The notes under the pieces: model-generated | Database searches by the model: none | What the model was told of the DNA's origin: nothing | The model's input: only the letters and a program-made list of their open reading frames with translations | Assembly: GCA_964035575.1 (NCBI GenBank) | Contig: OZ037890.1 | Location: forward strand, 186,001 to 250,000 | Length of the DNA: 64,000 nt | From: Rhynchopus sp. YZ270_cl-10 | Lineage: Eukaryota > Euglenozoa > Diplonemea > Diplonemida > Diplonemidae | Direction: 5' to 3' | Position numbers and translations under genes: made by a program | Shown here: positions 41,742 to 51,027 of the stretch, in pieces | How the letters are laid out: every line of letters starts with the position of its first letter | Position numbering within the stretch: position 1 is the stretch's first letter

Positions 41742-43248
41742 CAGGGCACTAGCTTGGTTTTGGGGAAAATTCCAGAAGTGGGTCGCTTTCCATGAAAGTG
41801 GGTCAGCGAGTTTTTTACTACAGAAGATGGTTTAGCGGCGTTCTACGAGCTATTTTCTCCAATCCCAGCTTGTGGTGGGGGATATTCGCGAAAATGACCA
41901 AAATTCGGTCAAAGCAGTAATCCTCCGAAATGTGCCGTTTGCCCGCCTCACTTTGTGGTCTCTCGGAAAACTACCACTGGTATCTGTATGAGTTTCAGAG
42001 CTTTCTTCCTCGAGGCAGACTTAAAGAAACTGAACCCTTGGTTCATGCACCGCCTCAGCGCCGTGTAGTCACGGGTGTTTCGGACACCCGAACTCCCCTG
42101 GTTATTTTGCACGAACGGTCTCATCCAGGGGTTTTTTTGCAGAGCAAAAAATAATAATATAATATGGCGCCGCAGGCAAAAAAAAAATAGGGTGCAGTGT
42201 AAAAATCTAGCTTTTTACACCACAGAGTCACTCAACGAACCCTTTTTTGCGGAGCAAAAAAGGAAAAAAATGGCGCCGCAGGCAAAAAAAATTGAGGTAC
42301 AGCCTCCCGGGTCCTCCTCTAGACCCTTCCCACGTGCAAAACCCTACAGAATTCCCAGATTTTTGGTGGGATGATGGTTTTTGGTCGGGGGGGAAAGCCA
42401 TTTTCCGTGGGATGATGGATGATGGTTAGCGTCAGGCCTGAACAGGCTCGGGGGGAGTTCCCTATAGTCGAGCTCCCAAAAAAAAATTTCTAAAATCTAA
42501 ACACGGTACCATAAAGATCTTAAGGAAGATTTTTGTGTTTTTTCAGGATTCCTGGAAATCCTGACACTTTGTGTTTTTTTTCTTCAGGATTTTTCAAGAT
42601 CCTGACAATTTGTGTGTTTTTTTTTTTTTTTACCAGGGGGCTTCTCTATGTTGTAGGCATACAGAGGTACAGATTTTACAGACCGGGGCCGCAACTGGCT
42701 GGGATGTCACGAAACTGACAAAAAAAGTGGTTTTCGACCTTTTTTTTGGCCTGCTGTACTGTACTGTACTGTACTGTACTGTACTGTACTGTACTGTACT
42801 GTACTGTACTGTACTGTACTGTACTGTACTGTACTGTACTGTACTGTACTGTACTGTACTGTACTGTACTGTACTGTACTGTACTGTACTGTACTGTACT
42901 GTACTGTACTGTGCGGAAATTGACCAAAAAACGAGAACTTGTACATTTCGGCAAATTGACCCCACCACTGGCCGGACGGATTCCGGAAATGCAAATGCCG
43001 GCGTTTCTAAGCAAGTTCTAAGCAGGAGAGAAAAAAAACACAAAAAAAAAAAAAAAACACAAATTGTCAGGATCTTGATCAGGAAGAAGAAGATTTGAGT
43101 CCGTGAAAAAAAAAAAATCTTCTTTAAGAACTTTCTGGTACCGTGTCTAAAATCCAATTTTTTTTTTTTTTTCGGCTGACCCACTTTTTTTTTTTTAGTA
43201 CAGGAAGTGGGTCAGCTGACCCGCTGACCCGGCCAAGCTAGTCCCCTG
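41742..43248. mobile_element. hAT-like non-autonomous element (1.5 kb) with microsatellite
   Basis: Perfect 8-bp duplication GTGAAAGT (41734-41741, 43249-43256). Ends CAGGGCACTAGCTTGG left and CAGGGGACTAGCTTGG (complement of right). Subterminal copies of GAAGTGGGTCAG on both arms. A second inner inverted pair (AGACACGGTACCAGAAAG type, 42500-42535 and 43118-43160) suggests another element nested inside, around the TACTG array. No transposase. Confidence 0.8.
42755..42911. repeat. TACTG pentanucleotide microsatellite
   Basis: About 31 nearly perfect copies of a 5-bp unit. Its right flank (GAGAACTTG, AATTGACCCCACCACTGG, GGACGGATTCCGG) is homologous to the right flank of the 56.6-57.0 kb arrays. 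Confidence 0.9.
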
Positions 43249-43256
43249 GTGAAAGT

Positions 43257-44200
43257 TGAAAAATTGGAAAGCTGTAAAGCATGCAGAGCACACAAAAGTT
43301 TTGTAAGAAAATGCTATAAAGCAGTAGAGCGAGTCGCCTCTACGCCCTTGCCTTGCAAATATATGCTCACACGGTATTTAGCATATGTACACACGATTTT
43401 ACTTTACAATTTGCAAAATAAAATGAAAATAAAATTTTTCAAAGCAAGAGCGACACATCGACAAGCAAAATTGCGCTTAGAATTACCCAAAAACAAAGCC
43501 ACTCCACCACACAGGGAAAGCTCGGGAAAAAGTCACGTTTTCCTTAAGGAAATGCCCTAAGGAAACCATACCTTAGAAGGACCTTTTTTACACCTTTTTT
43601 TCACGGGTCAGGAAAGATCTTTTGTCTTTTTTTGTCTTTTTTCGAGAATCTCGGGAGAAAAAAAAAAAAAATCAAGATTTTCAGGATTTTTGTCTTTTTT
43701 TTTCAGGATCTCTCGAGATCTTTGAGATCTTTGAAAAATCCTGGAAAAAAAAGGAAAAAAAAGGAAAAAAAGAGAAAAAAAGATGAAAAAGATCTTGAAA
43801 ATCTTTTTTTTCTCAAAAAAAAGATAAAAAAGATTTTTGGGATTTTGAAAAATCTTTTTGGGAAAAAAAAAAAAAAAGATTTTGAAAATCTTTTTTTTTT
43901 TTTTCAAAGATTTCTCAAGATCTCGAGATTTTTCATGAAATTTCATGGATTTTTCCAGGATTTTTCAGGATTTTTTCAGGATTTTCCCAGGATTTTCAAA
44001 TCTTTTCTCTTTTTTTTTTTCTCCCAAAAATCTTTTTTTTTTTTTTTTTTTCGGGAGAAGAGGATTTTTTTTCTCGAAAAAAAAAAAAAAAAAAAAAAGA
44101 TCTTTCCCGACCCGTGTTTTTTAGAAAAATCACACCATTTTGAAAAAAAAAAAAAATGTTTTTGAGAAAAACAAACAACGCGCTGTGTGAAAAAACGAGT
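43257..44200. repeat. Gene-free stretch, long A and T runs
   Basis: 43600-44165 is dominated by A runs and T runs joined by GATCTT-like words, able to fold back on itself at many points. 43257-43560 shows nothing recognisable. Confidence 0.5.
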
Positions 44201-44500
44201 GTTTCTCTGCACGTGATATTTTGTGGAGAATACTAAAACATGAAAAAGCTCGCTGCGGTCACTACATTCCCACTCTATTCACTCGATTCCGTCTCCTTAC
44301 ATACTACTGTGATGTGCATCACAGCTGAAAAATATCATCCCACCTCCGCGGACGCAGGCGAGCAAACGACTGTCCAGGCAAAAGGCGCTTCCTTCACTGC
44401 ACGCAGTCATCTTGATCACAATCGTTACCACACACTCGGGGGGGATACTGTCATTCCCCCACCCCTAGTTCGCAATACGGCAGAAACTGAAAACCACGAC
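44183..44500. repeat. Duplicated block X, copy 1 (carries a + strand short frame)
   Basis: Nearly identical to 47441-47745; a decayed relative lies at 26150-26260. It contains an ATG frame on the + strand (44240-44533; MKKLAAVTTFPLYSLDSVSL and onward) that stays open in both copies for about 90 codons. That is the only possible + strand gene here. Because the copies are almost identical DNA, the open frame alone is weak evidence. Confidence 0.5.
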
Positions 44501-44973
44501 AAAAAAAAGAAGGAAAAAAACCCCCCCCGCTAGTAACTTTCCCACCAACACCAAGCAACACAGCTGCACCTGCAGCAGGACGCCTTTATTTTGGCGTTGT
44601 TGCGGGTGTTGGGGGATCGTAGGGGAATAGTCTAGACACACTAGAGTGACTGGACGAAAAATAAAAACAAATCTGATAGTACGCCTTTCTGGCGTTCTTT
44701 CGGGAAGGGACCGATCGCCCCACGTGTCTTTCCAACTGCCGTTCGTGATCGTATAGTATTGCGCTTCCTGCAACATCTGTTATGTGAGGTGTAAAATGAT
44801 GCACAATATTTTTTTAATCTTAACGTTCGCGTGCGTTGAGCCACCCTGGTTCACTATGTACTAAAAAGGTGGGAAGGGGGTGTGACATACCTTGCACGAG
44901 TAGCCAGCTAAGTCAGATCGTACGGGGCATCTGGTAATACCCAAAAAAAGTTTGCGTTAATACCCAGTGGGAA

Positions 44974-47328
44974 TTATTGCAAACAGGTATGAGTATCGTG
45001 GGTGTTATAGCCATTTCCACCATTTGATGATAATGATGTCTTCTCGACAGCCTCGGCATCATCATCGACAACAGGCATCTCTGTGGGGTACAGACCACCC
45101 TCGTCCCCAATTGGTATCTCAAAGAGTGGGTTCTCGAGCTCCTGCGGTTCCTGCTGCAGGCGACAGCAATATGCACCAACAGCACACACAACCAGCGCAA
45201 AGACGCCCACACTGATGCCAACGTAAAGGACAACGTTGCTGCTCCCACCCGACGAATCCGGCTGTGGTGGTGCTTCACATCGGTACGTCTCGTCTAACAG
45301 AGTGAGGATTCTGTCGCCTTCACACTCGACCGCATTGCACACACCATTGTACTCCACTGTGTACGACGCGTCTGTCCGTGCGCAGGTCACCCCGTGGCTC
45401 ACAGACACACCTTCAGCGGAAAGTGCTGTTGTCAGGTCCACCTTGCCCGAAAGTGCGTCAGCAAGTTCTGCCGTGCTGGCACGCACCATGCCCACCACAA
45501 GGACGCCGTCCTCCGAGATGATGACGCTTATGTCCGTGACAGTGCCCAATACATGCGTCATTGTGTCTTCAAAGTGTTCCTCCGCAGTTGCTGATGTTGT
45601 CCAGGCAGACCGCGCCTCTGGACCGTACTTCACAGCAAACCCCATTGGCACTGTCACGTCGTCTGCAAGCAGGCACAGCGGGACACCAGGGGGATATGCG
45701 TATCCCTGTGTGTGGCACACGCACGTCCCAGCATTGCACGTCGCCTTCGGGTCAAGCCTCCCACTGCGACAGTCTTGGTCAGTTGTGCACAGAGCGTTCA
45801 CAGCAGGAGGTGACAGTGGTGCAAATGTTTCGCCAGGAGGCAGACCTGTTGGGGAAGCTGTTGGGGAAGCTGTTGGGGGAGCTGTTGGGGAAGCTGTGGA
45901 AGGTGGCACGAAAGGAGTCCCGTCGCAGTTCCATGACATGAAGAAGTCGTTGTTGATGGCACGATCGACTAAATTGTTCAACACAATAATAAAGTTTCCA
46001 GCAACCTCATACTCGGCGCTGAACGTGCCGTGGGGGAGACGCACAACGCTTCCATTGCTGTTGATGAATTGCACCTCTGCAGAGAACACACTACCAACAC
46101 GCTCTGCAATGCCAAGTGTGCCCACACAGGGAATGATCCAGTTGTACAAGCCTTCTCTAGAAAAGAGCCTCTCATACGTCCCAGACAGTGGCAGCGTCAG
46201 GTACTCGGATGTGTTAAAGCCGACTGCAGGCACAACATGCTCGCCTCCCTCACACTCCCATTCCACAGTGAACTTCACCCAGGTAGAATTATCAGAGCGT
46301 ACTGATGGGTCGTACACCACCATCATCTCGCCGTTTGCGGGATACGACGCAGAATAGTCGGCTGAATCGGTCAGCGACATCAGGTTGTAGCCGTTGCTGT
46401 TGACGAGAGACACCGTCCCCTCCAATGACACATTATGAAACGTCACGTGGACACTTCCCATACACTGAAACGACCAGCACTTGGTCGGTTCCTGTGATGT
46501 ATCATTGTGTGCCTCCGACCAAAAGGAAACTTCCATCGGTGAAGTTGCCACATAACACGTAGACTGCGGGGAAAGGGTGTCGGGCAGCGGTGTGTTGGGT
46601 GAAGTAGCGCCCGACAATGTCGGAAGGTCTGGTCTGTCGCCGTTGCAACTCCACGCAAGGGCAAAGAAGTTGTCGGAGCTGTGGTTGCCGGGGTTCGTCA
46701 ACTCAACAACAAAGTTTCCCTCAACCGTGTACTCGGTGCTGAACGCGCCGCCCCAGAAGCGGGACAACACGAGGCTGCCGTTGCTGTTGTAGAACCGCAC
46801 CTCCGTCGAGAAGGAAAAGCCAAAGCTCTCTGCAATGCTGAGTGTGCCTGAGCAGGGAATGACCCACCTGTACACACCTTCCTGGGAATAGAACCTGTCG
46901 TACGTTCCGGTTTGTGACAGCGTCAGGTACTCAGACGGTGGCAGGCCCACTGCAGGCGGGACGGGGAGGTCCTGTTCACACGACCACTCAACATCAGTGA
47001 ACACAACCTGGTGGGTGTTGTCGGAGTTGTTGTACACAAACCTCGTACCACCGTTTGCAGGGAACGTCCCAGTGTACATCTCATGTGTTCCCGTGAGTGA
47101 CAGGAGCTCGTAGTTGTTGTCATTGACAAGCGACAACGTGCCGTCCACTGTCACGTTGCTGAAGGTGATGTCCACTACCCCCGCACAGTAAAAGTACCAG
47201 CAGTCCAACTCCCTTTCCCTGATTAACAGCGGTGAGAAAACATGCACACAAGGAGAGGCTACGTCAACTGCGGCCACAGGCTTGCCCAGCGACAGCAAGA
47301 AGACGACTGATATAAGCATACTACGCAT
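44974..47328 (-). CDS. Type I surface protein, tandem copy A
   Basis: 784 residues from the ATG at 47328, which opens a signal peptide (MRSMLISVVFLLSLGKPVAA). The ectodomain has two related halves, each with a pair of beta-sandwich modules that look CUB-like, with many Asn-x-Ser/Thr sites and paired Cys (DCWYFYCAGVVDITFSNVT; KCWSFQCMGSVHVTFHNVS). A PTASPT linker follows, then a short Cys-rich EGF-like unit (CTTDQDC, CNAGTCVC), a membrane-proximal domain of about 130 residues, one membrane span (VVLYVGISVGVFALVVCAVG) and an acidic 60-residue cytoplasmic tail ending NTHDTHTCLQ. Probably a cell-surface or flagellar-membrane protein; ligand unknown. It differs from copy B by about eight substitutions and eight extra linker residues, counted by eye. 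Confidence 0.82.
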   Translation of the reverse strand: MRSMLISVVFLLSLGKPVAAVDVASPCVHVFSPLLIRERELDCWYFYCAGVVDITFSNVTVDGTLSLVNDNNYELLSLTGTHEMYTGTFPANGGTRFVYNNSDNTHQVVFTDVEWSCEQDLPVPPAVGLPPSEYLTLSQTGTYDRFYSQEGVYRWVIPCSGTLSIAESFGFSFSTEVRFYNSNGSLVLSRFWGGAFSTEYTVEGNFVVELTNPGNHSSDNFFALAWSCNGDRPDLPTLSGATSPNTPLPDTLSPQSTCYVATSPMEVSFWSEAHNDTSQEPTKCWSFQCMGSVHVTFHNVSLEGTVSLVNSNGYNLMSLTDSADYSASYPANGEMMVVYDPSVRSDNSTWVKFTVEWECEGGEHVVPAVGFNTSEYLTLPLSGTYERLFSREGLYNWIIPCVGTLGIAERVGSVFSAEVQFINSNGSVVRLPHGTFSAEYEVAGNFIIVLNNLVDRAINNDFFMSWNCDGTPFVPPSTASPTAPPTASPTASPTGLPPGETFAPLSPPAVNALCTTDQDCRSGRLDPKATCNAGTCVCHTQGYAYPPGVPLCLLADDVTVPMGFAVKYGPEARSAWTTSATAEEHFEDTMTHVLGTVTDISVIISEDGVLVVGMVRASTAELADALSGKVDLTTALSAEGVSVSHGVTCARTDASYTVEYNGVCNAVECEGDRILTLLDETYRCEAPPQPDSSGGSSNVVLYVGISVGVFALVVCAVGAYCCRLQQEPQELENPLFEIPIGDEGGLYPTEMPVVDDDAEAVEKTSLSSNGGNGYNTHDTHTCLQ

Positions 47329-47440
47329 GGTCTGCCTTGTGGTCCTGAGGGGGGGTGGTAGTGGGTACAAAACTTCAAAGATGCATCTGTCTCTCGCATC
47401 TCTCAATGGGGAAAATAGGGGAAAATGCTACCTCCATACA
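47329..47440 (-). promoter_or_regulatory. 5' region of surface gene A
   Basis: Sense strand CCCACTACCACCCCCCCTCAG ends 17 bases before the ATG, a good trans-splice acceptor. It is almost identical to the 5' region of copy B up to about 47433, where the duplication ends. Confidence 0.5.
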
Positions 47441-47745
47441 AGTTCACTGTTTCTCTGCACGTGATATCTTATGGGCAAACTAAAACATGAAAAAGCTCGC
47501 TGCGGTCACTACATTCCCACTCTATTCACTCGATTCCGTCTCCTTGCATACTACTGTGATGTGCATCACAGCTGAAAAATATCATCCCACCTCCGCGGAC
47601 GCAGGCGAGCAAACGACTGTCCAGGCAAAAGGCGCTTTCTTCACTGCACGCAGTCATCTTGATCACAATCGTTACCACACACTCGGGGGGGATACTGTCA
47701 TTCCCCCACCCCTAGTTCGCAATACGGCAGAAACTGAAAACCACA
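47441..47745. repeat. Duplicated block X, copy 2
   Basis: Matches 44183-44500, including the + strand frame starting at 47487. It lies between surface genes A and B, showing that the duplicated unit included X plus the gene. Confidence 0.7.
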
Positions 47746-48494
47746 TATTATTTTTTCAATCGAAACATGGAGGTTTATCCACCAGCGTCGTCTCCTCTTT
47801 TGTAAAAGAATCTTTTGTGTTCTCTTTGTTTTTTCTGTTTGCAAATAAAAAGTAGGGTACAGGCAGTACACCTTTCCCTAATTGTGCAGCATAGACCCTC
47901 GCTACAGTAGCGGGCAATGGGCTGACTAAAAACTGTAAAAGTAAAAGTAAAAGCAAAAAGTGGTTTCGAGCTGCCTGCTCCTATACCACATTCTCTGAAC
48001 CCCCGGCAGCATCTCACCACGAAAAGAAAAACTGATATCTGAGTTTAAGCTAGTCTGATAAAGAAAGAATCGAAATCAGAAAAAGAATTTTTCGTTGATC
48101 GTACCGAATTTTTGTGGAGTATGTAGGGACAAAATCAAAAAACTTTTCTGTGAATGTTTTGTGTAGTGTTTGTGTCGCTCACACCAAATATTTCGGGCAC
48201 ACTCAGATACGTTTTCATTTCCTCCCCTACAACCTTTGCAAGGCAGTTGTTACAAGAAAAAAAAACCCCCCCTCCCTCCCCTGCAAAGTTCTTTATAGCC
48301 GGCTGCCGTTGAGAGGATAACGAAAAGTTTGCTTTTCTTTCTCCTTTTTAGGTTTATTCAAGCGCAACCGCATGTGAACTGTAGCAGGTAAAAACACTGA
48401 AATATCTCAGAGATCTCTGTCGTCTCTCTTTAGTTCGTTACTTTAATACCGTTGTCTGCTTGACAACATCGACGTCGACAGCAGGCATGCATCG
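47746..48494. other. Gene-free stretch between duplicated units
   Basis: About 330 bases longer than the matching interval below copy A and not homologous to it. No gene or known repeat seen. Confidence 0.4.
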
Positions 48495-48547
48495 TACCGG
48501 GGCATCTGGTAATGCCCAAAAAAGTTTGCGTTAATACCCAGTGGGTA

Positions 48548-50878
48548 TTATTGCAAACAGGTATATGTATCGTGGGTGTTATAGCCATTTCCACCATTTG
48601 ATGATAATGATGTCTTCTCGACAGCCTCGGCATCATCATCGACAGCAGGCATCTCTGTGGGGTACAGACCACCCTCGTCTCCAATTGGTATCTCAAAGAG
48701 TGGGTTCTCGAGCTCCTGCGGTTCCTGCTGCAGGCGACAGCAATATGCACCAACAGCACACACAACCAGCGCAAAGACGCCCACACTGATGCCAACGTAA
48801 AGGACAACGTTGCTGCTCCCACCCGACGAATCCGGCTGTGGTGGTGCTTCACATCGGTACGTCTCGTCTAACAGAGTGAGGATTCTGTCGCCTTCACACT
48901 CGACCGCATTGCACACACCATTGTACTCCACTGTGTACGACGCGTCTGTGCGTGCGCAGGTCACCCCGTGGCTCACAGACACACCTTCAGCCGAAAGTGC
49001 TGTTGTCAGGTCCACCTTGCCCGAAAGTGCGTCAGCAAGTTCTGCCGTGCTGGCACGTACCATGCCCACCACAAGGACGCCGTCCTCCGAGATGATGACG
49101 CTTATGTCCGTGACAGTGCCCAATACATGCGTCATTGTGTCTTCAAAGTGTTCCTCCGCAGTTGCTGATGTTGTCCAGGCAGACCGCGCCTCTGGACCGT
49201 ACTTCACAGCAAACCCCATTGGCACTGTCACGTCGTCTGCAAGCAGGCACAGCGGGACACCAGGGGGATATGCGTATCCCTGTGTGTGGCACACACACGT
49301 CCCAGCATTGCACGTCGCCTTCGGGTCAAGCCTCCCACTGCGACAGTCTTGGTCAGTTGTGCACAGAGCGTTCACAGCAGGAGGTGACAGTGGTGCGAAT
49401 GTTTCGCCAGGAGGCAGACCTGTTGGGGAAGCTGTTGGGGAAGCTGTGGAAGGTGGCACGAAGGGAGTCCCGTCGCAGTTCCATGACATGAAGAAGTCGT
49501 TGTTGATGGCACGATCGACTAAATTGTTCAACACAATAATAAAGTTTCCAGCAACCTCATACTCGGCGCTGAACGTGCCGTGGGGGAGACGCACAACGCT
49601 TCCATTGCTGTTGATGAATTGCACCTCTGCAGAGAACACACTACCAACACGCTCTGCAATGCCAAGTGTGCCCACACAGGGAATGATCCAGTTGAACAAG
49701 CCTTCTCTAGAAAAGAGCCTCTCATACGTCCCAGACAGTGGCAGCGTCAGGTACTCGGATGTGTTAAAGCCGACTGCAGGCACAACATGCTCGCCTCCCT
49801 CACACTCCCATTCCACAGTGAACTTCACCCAGGTAGAATTATCAGAGCGTACTGATGGGTCGTACACCACCATCATCTCGCCGTTTGCGGGATACGACGC
49901 AGAATAGTCGGCTGAATCGGTCAGCGACATCAGGTTGTAGCCGTTGCTGTTGACGAGAGACACCGTCCCCTCCAATGACACATTATGAAACGTCACGTGG
50001 ACACTTCCCATACACTGAAACGACCAGCACTTGGTCGGTTCCTGTGATGTATCATTGTGTGCCTCCGACCAAAAGGAAACTTCCATCGGTGAAGTTGCCA
50101 CATAACACGTAGACTGCGGGGAAAGGGTGTCGGGCAGCGGTGTGTTGGGTGAAGTAGCGCCCGACAATGTCGGAAGGTCTGGTCTGTCGCCGTTGCAACT
50201 CCACGCAAGGGCAAAGAAGTTGTCGGAGTTGTGGTTGCCGGGGTTCGTCAACTCAACAACAAAGTTTCCCTCAACCGCGTACTCGGTGCTGAACGCGCCG
50301 CCCCAGAAGCGGGACAACACAAGGCTGCCGTTGCTGTTGTAGAACCGCACCTCCGTCGAGAAGGAAAAGCCAAAGCTCTCTGCAATGCTGAGTGTGCCTG
50401 AGCAGGGAATGACCCACCTGTACACACCTTCCTGGGAATAGAACCTGTCGTACGTTCCGGTTTGTGACAGCGTCAGGTACTCAGACGGTGGCAGGCCCAC
50501 TGCAGGCGGGACGGGGAGGTCCTGTTCACACGACCACTCAACATCAGTGAACACAACCTGGTGGGTGTAGCCGGTGTTGTTGTACACAAACCTCGTACCA
50601 CCGTTTGCAGGGAACGTCCCAGTGTACATCTCATGTGTTCCCGTGAGCGACAGGAGCTCGTAGTTGTTGTCATTGACAAGCGACAACGTGCCGTCCACTG
50701 TCACGTTGCTGAAGGTGATGTCCACTACCCCCGCACAGTAAAAGTACCAGCAGTCCAACTCCCTTTCCCTGATTAACAGCGGTGAGAAAACATGCACACA
50801 AGGAGAGGCTACGTCAACTGCGGCCACAGGCTTGCCCAGCGACAGCAAGAAGACGACTGATATAAGCATACTACGCAT
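48548..50878 (-). CDS. Type I surface protein, tandem copy B
   Basis: 776 residues from the ATG at 50878, with the same architecture as copy A: signal peptide, two doubled CUB-like modules, PT-rich linker, EGF-like unit, membrane-proximal domain, one span, cytoplasmic tail. About 99% identical at protein level by eye. The linker lacks one PTAPPTAS unit; other changes include NTGYT for NSDNT in the first module and NTHDTYTCLQ at the end. The intact frame in both copies and the conserved upstream region suggest both are expressed. Confidence 0.82.
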   Translation of the reverse strand: MRSMLISVVFLLSLGKPVAAVDVASPCVHVFSPLLIRERELDCWYFYCAGVVDITFSNVTVDGTLSLVNDNNYELLSLTGTHEMYTGTFPANGGTRFVYNNTGYTHQVVFTDVEWSCEQDLPVPPAVGLPPSEYLTLSQTGTYDRFYSQEGVYRWVIPCSGTLSIAESFGFSFSTEVRFYNSNGSLVLSRFWGGAFSTEYAVEGNFVVELTNPGNHNSDNFFALAWSCNGDRPDLPTLSGATSPNTPLPDTLSPQSTCYVATSPMEVSFWSEAHNDTSQEPTKCWSFQCMGSVHVTFHNVSLEGTVSLVNSNGYNLMSLTDSADYSASYPANGEMMVVYDPSVRSDNSTWVKFTVEWECEGGEHVVPAVGFNTSEYLTLPLSGTYERLFSREGLFNWIIPCVGTLGIAERVGSVFSAEVQFINSNGSVVRLPHGTFSAEYEVAGNFIIVLNNLVDRAINNDFFMSWNCDGTPFVPPSTASPTASPTGLPPGETFAPLSPPAVNALCTTDQDCRSGRLDPKATCNAGTCVCHTQGYAYPPGVPLCLLADDVTVPMGFAVKYGPEARSAWTTSATAEEHFEDTMTHVLGTVTDISVIISEDGVLVVGMVRASTAELADALSGKVDLTTALSAEGVSVSHGVTCARTDASYTVEYNGVCNAVECEGDRILTLLDETYRCEAPPQPDSSGGSSNVVLYVGISVGVFALVVCAVGAYCCRLQQEPQELENPLFEIPIGDEGGLYPTEMPAVDDDAEAVEKTSLSSNGGNGYNTHDTYTCLQ

Positions 50879-51027
50879 GGTCTGCCTTGTGGTCCTGAAG
50901 GAGGGTGGTAGTGGGTACAAAACTTCAAAGATGCATCTGTCTCTCGCATCTCTCATTGGGGAAAATAGGGGAAAATGCCACCTCCACAACATCATATTTT
51001 TAGTGTAAAATAAAAAAACTGAAAAGT

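Noticed and set aside
42571-43184. Long frames of SVYT/YCTVL-type repeats over 42.6-43.2 kb and 56.5-57.2 kb
   Set aside because: They are translations of 5-bp and 9-bp microsatellites inside mobile elements.
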